Assembly: GCF_002095385.1 (NCBI RefSeq)
Contig: NZ_MIPP01000015.1
Location: 1-64,000, forward strand
Reading direction: 5' to 3'
Source: Pantoea eucrina
GTDB taxonomy: Bacteria; Pseudomonadota; Gammaproteobacteria; Enterobacterales; Enterobacteriaceae
Length of the DNA: 64,000 nucleotides
Part shown: positions 58,071 to 64,000 of the stretch, piece after piece
Position numbering within the stretch: the first letter of the stretch is position 1
Layout of the letters: each line of letters begins with the position of its first letter
Notes under the pieces: model-generated
Database searches by the model: none
The model's input: only the letters and a program-made list of their open reading frames with translations
Told to the model about the DNA's origin: nothing
Made by a program: the position numbers and the translations under genes

Positions 58071-60329
58071 CTACCTGGAATCATCTTTTACGCCAAACCA
58101 CTGATGATACCAGCGCGGCTTTATTTGCTCGCGCAGTCCCTGCATCTGCCAGCGGCCCTGGCTGATACGAATGCGAACCTGCCCCGAGCGTGCGGTATCT
58201 GCCCAGCGATAGCCCTGCTCGCGGTAACGCTTTACCACTGCGCGGGCGGGCATACGCCAGGCGTTATAGCGCGCCACAGAAGCCACCGCCGCTTCGCCCG
58301 CTATATGCCGGAGAAACAGAGGCGTAGAGGAGGTCCGGCTGCCGTGGTGCGGCACCTGAAGCAGTGTAGCCTGCAACTGACCCTTTTCCAGCGCTGCCAG
58401 TTTGCGTTCCCCCGCCTGCTCCAGATCGCCAGTCAGCAGCAAACTGACCTGGCCATCATCCACCCGCACCACGCACGAATCATTATTGTGCCCCGCTACC
58501 GGCAGTGCTGGCGGCCACAGGGCGGTAAAACGCAGCCGCCCCCACTGCCACTGCTGGCCACGCACACAAGGCAGATGGCCGGGTTCTCCCAGCGCGCTGC
58601 GGATCGCCAGCGCCGGGCGGGCACGTAGCAGCGCGTTCAGCCCGCCACGGTGATCGAGATGCCGGTGACTCAGTATGACGCCCTGCAGCGTGCGTCCGGT
58701 GTAGTTCAGCCAGGGCAAAATAGTGCGCTCGCCGGCATCGCCCTGCTGCCACGCCGGCCCGGTGTCATACAGTACCACCTCCCTTCCCTGCGTGATCGCA
58801 ACCGCCAGACCATGACCAATATCGAGAAAATCGATTTGCCAGTCGCTCTGCTGCGCGTCAGTGCGTCCCAGCAGCAGTGCCAGCAGCAGGCTGGCGAAGC
58901 GGGCCGACGTACGGGCAATCAGCCCGCTGCGCCACAACAGCAATCCGCCCCAGATTACTATGACAGCGGGCAGCGTCTGATGCAGGCTCAGCCAGCCGGC
59001 GGGCAGCCACTGGAGCGCCTGCACCAGATAGTCCACTGAACGATCGGCTAACCACCACAGCGGCTGTGCCGCCTGTTGCAGTGGCACCAGCAGCGCCAGC
59101 AGCAGCAGCGGCACCGTAATAAATGAGATAACCGGCACCGCCAGCAGGTTGGCCAGCAGCGCAGTCAGGCTGATGCCCTGAAACAGAAAGATCTGCAGCG
59201 GCGCCATCAGAATCATCATGCCGAGCTGCAGGTGCAGTAGCTGCAGCGGCAGCCAGCGACGTTGCGTACGATAAGGATATGGCAGGGCAAACCAGCTGAA
59301 CCAGATAATCAGCATCGCTACCGCCAGGGCCGAGAGCCAGAAGCTCTCCGACAGGACCGCCAGCGGATCAAACAGAAGCAGTGTGCCCACGCACAGCAGC
59401 CAGATTTGCCAGGCGCTGAGCTGCCAGCCCGCTGCGCGTATAGCGCTCCAGAGCGTCAGCGCGAGCATGGCCCGCTGCGCGGGCGCATGGCTGCCGGCGA
59501 TCCAGCAGTAGAGAGCAGCGGTCAGCCAGCTGACGATCAGCGGAAATCGCCAGCTGATATAGCGGGCAGGTAACGCAAACTGTATCGCACGCGCCAGCAG
59601 CCAGCCACCAGTGGCCGCCAGCGCAATATGCATTCCGGAAATGGCCATCAGGTGCGCGGTGCCGGTATCGCGCAGAAGCTGTCGCAGCGGCGCCAGCATC
59701 TGCGATCGATCGCCAAAAGCCAGCGCCTGCAGAATTGCCGGCTGCTTAAGCTCCGCGAGCGCGGCCTGATAGCGAGCCACCAGGGTTGCCCGCAGGCTGC
59801 AGCGTTCTGACATCTGCTGCTGATGCATGATACGCCCCTGCAGCGGCATATGATTTGCAACCCGCACGCGCTGCAGATCGTATCCGCCTTCATTCAGGCG
59901 ACCATGTACTGCCCGCAGCCGCAGCCGCATGTGCCAGCGCTGCCCTGCGCACCAGTTTTCTGTGTTATTCACATTACTGATTTGTACAAACAGCGGCGGA
60001 AACTGCAGCCGCTCGTCAACGCGGATCAGCCTGACCAGCAGCAGGTTTTGCCGGGTGTCGACCGCGCTGACGCTGACCATGGCGTCGACCGGCCGTCGGG
60101 TGAGCAGCTCCATCGCATTCAGCAGGCTGCGCGCTTCACCCTGTGCCCAGCACGCCACCAGCAGCGTTATCCCTGCCAGTACGGCAGCTTTGTGTGACCG
60201 ATGCAGTAAAAAAATAGCGATGAGAGTCAGTACGGCCAGCGTGGTGCCGGATGGGATCTGCGGCAGCAGCAGCAGAGGCAGGGTGGCAAGAATGGCAATC
60301 CCTGCGCCGGTGGTCCATGTAATGTGCAT
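58071..60329 (-). CDS. ycaI: ComEC/Rec2-family membrane protein YcaI
   Basis: The 752-residue protein combines an N-terminal OB-like soluble region, a central block of about ten membrane helices with the ComEC motif AISGMHIALAATGGWLLARA, and a C-terminal metallo-beta-lactamase-like domain. The last carries DIGHGLAVAITQGREVVLYDTGPAW, LSHRHLDHRGG and LLQVPHHGSRTSSTP. ComEC forms the inner-membrane DNA uptake channel in competent bacteria. E. coli YcaI (ComEC) supports growth on DNA. The window also encodes the competence regulator Sxy. Confidence 0.93.
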   Translation of the reverse strand: MHITWTTGAGIAILATLPLLLLPQIPSGTTLAVLTLIAIFLLHRSHKAAVLAGITLLVACWAQGEARSLLNAMELLTRRPVDAMVSVSAVDTRQNLLLVRLIRVDERLQFPPLFVQISNVNNTENWCAGQRWHMRLRLRAVHGRLNEGGYDLQRVRVANHMPLQGRIMHQQQMSERCSLRATLVARYQAALAELKQPAILQALAFGDRSQMLAPLRQLLRDTGTAHLMAISGMHIALAATGGWLLARAIQFALPARYISWRFPLIVSWLTAALYCWIAGSHAPAQRAMLALTLWSAIRAAGWQLSAWQIWLLCVGTLLLFDPLAVLSESFWLSALAVAMLIIWFSWFALPYPYRTQRRWLPLQLLHLQLGMMILMAPLQIFLFQGISLTALLANLLAVPVISFITVPLLLLALLVPLQQAAQPLWWLADRSVDYLVQALQWLPAGWLSLHQTLPAVIVIWGGLLLWRSGLIARTSARFASLLLALLLGRTDAQQSDWQIDFLDIGHGLAVAITQGREVVLYDTGPAWQQGDAGERTILPWLNYTGRTLQGVILSHRHLDHRGGLNALLRARPALAIRSALGEPGHLPCVRGQQWQWGRLRFTALWPPALPVAGHNNDSCVVRVDDGQVSLLLTGDLEQAGERKLAALEKGQLQATLLQVPHHGSRTSSTPLFLRHIAGEAAVASVARYNAWRMPARAVVKRYREQGYRWADTARSGQVRIRISQGRWQMQGLREQIKPRWYHQWFGVKDDSR

Positions 60330-60484
60330 ATTTCTCTCCGTCAGACAGCGCCATTGTGCGGCAGTCAGTGAGAGAAAAAAGCTTACGTCAGATAGATTTG
60401 CGTCAGCGCGCCGGTACTTTTTCAGGTGCAGTGATAGGCATTACAGCGCAGCGGGATCGCGCTCGCAAATCACAGAGTGGCAGC

Positions 60485-60515
60485 AAAAAAAAACGACACC
60501 CGGAGGTGTCGCTTT
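60485..60515 (-). terminator. Intrinsic terminator after ihfB
   Basis: On the minus strand CGACACC, a four-base loop and GGTGTCG are followed by a run of nine T, about 20 bases past the ihfB stop. The remaining stretch up to the ycaI start shows no gene. Confidence 0.92.
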
Positions 60516-60531
60516 ATGGTTCGGTAACGGC

Positions 60532-60816
60532 TTAGCCGTAGATATTTGCACGGTCACGCAGTTCTTTGCCTGGTTTAAAGTGGGGAACGTATTTACCTTC
60601 CAGTTCCACTTTGTCACCCGTTTTCGGGTTACGACCAGTGCGCGGTGCGCGGTAGTGCAAAGAAAAGCTGCCGAATCCCCGGATTTCGATGCGCTCACCC
60701 TGTGCCAGCGTAGTGGCCATGTGCTCGAGCATCTCTTTGACCGCATCCTCAACGACTTTCGCCGGAATATGAGTATGCTGGCCAGCAAGTCTTTCAATCA
60801 GTTCTGACTTGGTCAT
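60532..60816 (-). CDS. ihfB: Integration host factor beta subunit
   Basis: The 94-residue nucleoid protein dimerises with IHF-alpha to bend DNA sharply at specific sites. The start [20 protein letters not shown], the core [29 protein letters not shown] and the DNA-intercalating proline in the RNPKTG arm match E. coli IhfB (94). It lies downstream of rpsA on the same strand, separated by 88 bases that contain a large hairpin. Confidence 0.97.
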   Translation of the reverse strand: MTKSELIERLAGQHTHIPAKVVEDAVKEMLEHMATTLAQGERIEIRGFGSFSLHYRAPRTGRNPKTGDKVELEGKYVPHFKPGKELRDRANIYG

Positions 60817-60860
60817 GAATCCTCCGGTTAATCCCTGTTTGGAAAGGTATGACAGCTTTT

Positions 60861-60899
60861 ACCGAAACCGGACGATATGACTATCGTCCGGTGCTTCGG
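60861..60899 (-). terminator. Hairpin between rpsA and ihfB
   Basis: ACCGGACGATA and TATCGTCCGGT form a perfect 11-base stem (60867-60877 and 60882-60892), extended by ACCGAA/TTCGG-type pairing outside it. It lies about ten bases past the rpsA stop. The minus strand beyond has no T run, so it may attenuate rather than fully terminate, or protect the rpsA mRNA end. Confidence 0.6.
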
Positions 60900-60904
60900 G
60901 TCGA

Positions 60905-62578
60905 TTACTCGCCTTTAGCCGCTTTGAACGCTTCAGCCATTGCGTTAGAGAAGTTGCTCTCATCCTGTTTGGTGTTAACAGTGTTGATAGCTTCTTTCTC
61001 GTCAGCCTGGTCTTTTGCACGTACAGACAGGCTCACAACGCGGTTCTTACGGTCAACGCCAGTGAATTTAGCTTCAACGTCGTCGCCTACGCTCAGAACC
61101 TGAGTCGCGTCTTCGATGCGATCCAGTGAAGCTTCAGAAGCGCGCAGGTAACCCTCTACGCCATCAGCTAATTCTACTGTAGCACCTTTCGCGTCAACTG
61201 CAGTGACTTTACCCGTCACGATAGCGCCTTTCTTGTTCAGGGTGATGTAGTTGTTGAATGGATCTTCAGCCAACTGCTTCACGCCCAGAGAGATGCGCTC
61301 GCGCTCTGCATCAACCTGCAGTACAACGGCAGCGATTTCGTCGCCTTTCTTGTACTCGCGTACGGCTTCTTCGCCGGTTGCGTTCCAGGAGATGTCAGAC
61401 AGGTGAACCAGACCGTCGATGCCACCGTCCAGGCCGATGAAGATACCGAAGTCAGTGATTGACTTGATTTTACCTTCAACGCGATCGCCTTTGTTGTGGG
61501 TCTCTGCGAACTGCTGCCATGGGTTAGATTTGCACTGCTTCAGACCCAGGGAGATACGACGACGCTCTTCGTCGATGTCCAGAACCATAACTTCAACAAC
61601 ATCGCCCACGTTAACAACTTTAGATGGGTGAATGTTCTTGTTGGTCCAGTCCATTTCAGAAACGTGTACCAGACCTTCAACGCCCTCTTCGATTTCTACG
61701 AAGCAGCCGTAATCAGTCAGGTTGGTTACACGACCGGTCAGGCGGGTGCCTTCCGGATAGCGCTTAGCGATAGCAACCCATGGATCTTCGCCCAGCTGTT
61801 TCAGGCCCAGAGATACGCGGGTACGCTCGCGGTCGAACTTCAGCACTTTAACAGTGATTTCGTCGCCCACGTTGACAATTTCGCTTGGATGCTTAACGCG
61901 TTTCCATGCCATGTCGGTGATGTGCAGCAGGCCGTCAACGCCGCCCAGGTCAACGAATGCGCCGTAGTCAGTGAGGTTCTTAACGATACCTTTGACTTCC
62001 ATGCCTTCCTGCAGGTTTTCCAGCAGCTGATCGCGCTCAGCGCTGTTTTCAGATTCGATAACGGCACGACGTGAAACCACGACGTTGTTACGTTTCTGAT
62101 CAAGCTTGATTACTTTGAATTCAAGCTCTTTGCCTTCCAGATGCAGAGTATCGCGAACCGGACGCACGTCAACCAGTGAACCTGGCAGGAACGCACGAAT
62201 ACCGTTCAGCTCAACTGTGAAGCCACCTTTAACTTTGCCGTTGATAACACCGGTAACAGTTTCAGCGTCTTCGTAAGCTTTTTCCAGCGTGATCCAAGCT
62301 TCATGACGTTTAGCTTTCTCACGGGACAGCAGGGTTTCACCGAAGCCGTCTTCTACTGCGTCCAGAGCAACGTCAACTTCGTCGCCCACCTGGATTTCCA
62401 GTTCGCCAGCTGCGTTCTTGAACTGCTCTGCAGGAATTGCAGATTCAGATTTCAGACCCGCATCAACCAGCACGACGTCTTTGTCGATAGAGACAACAAC
62501 GCCACGAACAATGGAACCCGGACGGGTTTCGATTTCTTTCAGGGACTCTTCAAAGAGTTGAGCAAAAGATTCAGTCAT
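60905..62578 (-). CDS. rpsA: 30S ribosomal protein S1
   Basis: The 557-residue protein has the same length as E. coli S1 and consists of six S1/OB repeats. Repeats 1-2 bind the ribosome; repeats 3-6 bind mRNA (for example [31 protein letters not shown], then [30 protein letters not shown]). It is required for initiation on structured or weak-SD messages. The start [21 protein letters not shown] is fixed by homology; a frame 12 codons longer is rejected. Codon use is that of a highly expressed gene. The leader lacks a strong Shine-Dalgarno, as in the autoregulated E. coli gene. Confidence 0.98.
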   Translation of the reverse strand: MTESFAQLFEESLKEIETRPGSIVRGVVVSIDKDVVLVDAGLKSESAIPAEQFKNAAGELEIQVGDEVDVALDAVEDGFGETLLSREKAKRHEAWITLEKAYEDAETVTGVINGKVKGGFTVELNGIRAFLPGSLVDVRPVRDTLHLEGKELEFKVIKLDQKRNNVVVSRRAVIESENSAERDQLLENLQEGMEVKGIVKNLTDYGAFVDLGGVDGLLHITDMAWKRVKHPSEIVNVGDEITVKVLKFDRERTRVSLGLKQLGEDPWVAIAKRYPEGTRLTGRVTNLTDYGCFVEIEEGVEGLVHVSEMDWTNKNIHPSKVVNVGDVVEVMVLDIDEERRRISLGLKQCKSNPWQQFAETHNKGDRVEGKIKSITDFGIFIGLDGGIDGLVHLSDISWNATGEEAVREYKKGDEIAAVVLQVDAERERISLGVKQLAEDPFNNYITLNKKGAIVTGKVTAVDAKGATVELADGVEGYLRASEASLDRIEDATQVLSVGDDVEAKFTGVDRKNRVVSLSVRAKDQADEKEAINTVNTKQDESNFSNAMAEAFKAAKGE

Positions 62579-62699
62579 ATTGATAATCTTAGGATTCTTC
62601 AATTTAACGTCCACCTGACGTCACTGTCGGATGGGGTTGTTTCACATGCCCTGCACCGGTTCCGTGGTACAGGGTTACAGCAATTCTGTCACCGAAAGA

Positions 62700-63380
62700 T
62701 TATACACCCAGTTTCTGCCGGGCGTAATCAAGCGCCTGCTCAATCACCTGCTCAATCGACATGCTGGTTGAATCCAGCACCAGAGCATCAGCGGCAGGCA
62801 CTAAAGGGGCGATAGCGCGATTACGATCGCGGTCGTCGCGTTCCTTTATCTCGGATAAAAGGCGCTCAAAGTTAACATCAATGCCGCTTTTCTGCAACTG
62901 CAGCATACGTCGCTGAGCACGTTCTTCCGGGCTGGCATCAAGGAAAATCTTCACTGGCGCATCGGGGAATACCACCGTGCCCATATCACGCCCGTCGGCA
63001 ATCAGGCCAGGTTCTTCACGGAAAGCGCGCTGGCGACGCAGCAGCGCTTCGCGCACGCGCGGAAAGGCTGCAACGCGTGAGGCGGTGTTGCTTACCTCCT
63101 GCGTGCGGATCGCGCTGGTCACATCCTCACCTTCCAGCACCACCTGCATCTCGCCGTCAGCCGAAAGAAAACGCACGTCAAGATGAGCGGCAATAGGTAC
63201 CAGCGCCTCTTCAGATTCAATATCTACCTGGTGATGCAGCGCGGCGAGCGCCAGCACGCGGTAGATCGCGCCAGAATCGAGCAGGTGCCACTGCAATGAC
63301 TCCGCCATCGCTTTGCATAATGTCCCTTTGCCTGCGCCGCTTGGGCCATCGATAGTAATTACCGGGGCGATTACCGTCAT
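62700..63380 (-). CDS. cmk: Cytidylate kinase
   Basis: The 226-residue kinase phosphorylates CMP and dCMP. The P-loop is [18 protein letters not shown] (about 9-26), with the substrate-binding [16 protein letters not shown] and the [15 protein letters not shown] motif. Length is as E. coli Cmk (227). It lies upstream of rpsA on the same strand, the usual cmk-rpsA arrangement. In E. coli ycaL lies between aroA and cmk; here the interval of 198 bases holds no gene. Confidence 0.97.
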   Translation of the reverse strand: MTVIAPVITIDGPSGAGKGTLCKAMAESLQWHLLDSGAIYRVLALAALHHQVDIESEEALVPIAAHLDVRFLSADGEMQVVLEGEDVTSAIRTQEVSNTASRVAAFPRVREALLRRQRAFREEPGLIADGRDMGTVVFPDAPVKIFLDASPEERAQRRMLQLQKSGIDVNFERLLSEIKERDDRDRNRAIAPLVPAADALVLDSTSMSIEQVIEQALDYARQKLGV

Positions 63381-63548
63381 TGTTCTCTCCTGTTACAGCC
63401 TGCTTATTAACAGTCTCTTAGACTATCTGAATTGCGCAGTAGTATACGCTGCCTGCGGCCGGTTAGTTACCCCCGCACACCGACAGCGGTGACAGTTTGC
63501 GCTTTTTCAGATGAATTTCTGTGCAGAAAGACCAGCGGAGTACAAAGC

Positions 63549-63572
63549 GATCCGGCGCCAGCGCGCCGGATC
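63549..63572 (-). terminator. Hairpin after aroA
   Basis: GATCCGGCGC, loop of four and GCGCCGGATC form a perfect ten-base stem six bases past the aroA stop. On the minus strand it is followed by GCTTTGT, a weak T run, so partial read-through to cmk is possible. Confidence 0.6.
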
Positions 63573-63578
63573 GGGCTA

Positions 63579-64000
63579 TCAGGAGGCGTGGCTGACTTTT
63601 GCCAGCTGCTGGAAATAGTCCGGAAACGTTTTGGCCGTGCAGCCGGGATCGAGAATTGTTACCGGCGTATCGGACAGCGCGACCAGCGAGAAGCACATCG
63701 CCATACGGTGATCGTTATAGGTGCCGATATCCGCATGCCGGAGCTGCGCAGGTGGTGTAATCCGGATAAAATCGTGGCCCTCTTCGACTTCTGCACCCAC
63801 TTTACGCAGCTCAGTTGCCATCGCCGCCAGCCGATCGGTTTCTTTCACGCGCCAGTTGTAAATATTACGCATCAGCGTTGTGCCCTGCGCAAACAGCGCC
63901 GTCGTCGCGATAGTCATCGCAGCATCCGGAATGTGGTTCATATCCATGTCGATGGCGTTCAGTTCGCCACGCGTACAGGCGATGTAGTCATCCCCCCACT
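63579..64000 (-). CDS. aroA: 3-phosphoshikimate 1-carboxyvinyltransferase (EPSP synthase), 3' part
   Basis: The C-terminal roughly 140 residues of AroA are present; the gene continues beyond the right edge. Readable from the edge is [29 protein letters not shown], then the conserved [13 protein letters not shown] and [16 protein letters not shown], all typical of EPSP synthase (substrate-binding Arg and Asp-His-Arg). The enzyme makes EPSP in the shikimate pathway and is the glyphosate target. In E. coli serC precedes it. Confidence 0.97.
   Translation of the reverse strand, partial: WGDDYIACTRGELNAIDMDMNHIPDAAMTIATTALFAQGTTLMRNIYNWRVKETDRLAAMATELRKVGAEVEEGHDFIRITPPAQLRHADIGTYNDHRMAMCFSLVALSDTPVTILDPGCTAKTFPDYFQQLAKVSHAS

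Noticed and set aside
63463-63696. 77-codon frame spanning the aroA 3' end and the aroA-cmk gap
   Set aside because: It overlaps the conserved C terminus of AroA in another frame and includes the terminator-like hairpin.

Overview
The window is a gene-dense, mostly core chromosomal segment of an Enterobacterales bacterium. Gene order (yccA-tusE-acyP-rlmI-hspQ ... sulA-ompA-matP-lonH-fabA-rmf-pqiCBA-uup-rlmKL ... pyrD-ssuEADCB-pepN-pncB-asnS-ompF-aspC ... mukFEB ... kdsB-lpxK-msbA ... ihfB-rpsA-cmk-aroA) follows the 20-23 minute region of Escherichia coli. Protein divergence, an additional glycosyltransferase/flippase pair, and the absence of mgsA and ycaL from their E. coli positions fit a relative outside Escherichia, perhaps Erwiniaceae (Pantoea-like). 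That placement is inference. All family calls and E. coli comparisons are from memory of the proteins, not from a search.

Layout. 1-10 kb: a stable-RNA promoter leaving the left edge, then yccA, tusE, acyP, rlmI, heat-shock hspQ, yccU, a yccT-like gene, helD, yccF-yccS and the competence regulator sxy. 10-15.3 kb: SOS inhibitor sulA, ompA, matP, lonH, fabA and rmf. 15.5-23 kb: the leftward run rlmKL-uup-pqiA-pqiB-pqiC, covering rRNA methylation, an ABC-F ATPase and an MCE envelope lipid-transport system. 23-28.6 kb: ycbX, zapC, pyrD, and a leftward flippase plus family-2 glycosyltransferase pair. 29-34 kb: the complete sulfonate operon ssuEADCB, then zinT with a Zur-type operator. 34-43 kb: pepN, pncB, an asnS locus broken by a single-base frameshift, ompF with an E. 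coli-like regulatory leader, and aspC. 42.7-46 kb: leftward gloC, mepK and ldtD. 46-53.3 kb: the cmoM-mukF-mukE-mukB condensin operon. 53.5-60.3 kb: elyC and the leftward ycaI-msbA-lpxK-ycaR-kdsB lipopolysaccharide cluster. 60.5-64 kb: ihfB, rpsA, cmk and the 3' end of aroA.

Functional themes are the cell envelope (ompA, ompF, pqi, lpxK/msbA/kdsB, ldtD, mepK, elyC), chromosome organisation and division (matP, mukFEB, zapC, sulA, ihfB), translation and RNA modification (rpsA, rmf, rlmI, rlmKL, tusE, cmoM, asnS), and sulfur/zinc scavenging (ssu, zinT). Regulatory elements readable by eye include a sigma-32 promoter at hspQ, two abutting LexA boxes at sulA, a FabR-like palindrome at fabA, a Zur box at zinT, the ompF promoter with its MicF target, and many intrinsic terminators.

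I saw no prophage, insertion sequence, CRISPR array, tRNA or rRNA gene inside the window, and no clearly undescribed system. The observations most worth checking are the asnS frameshift, the glycosyltransferase/flippase pair, the double LexA site, and the loss of an acidic constriction residue in the OmpF-like porin.
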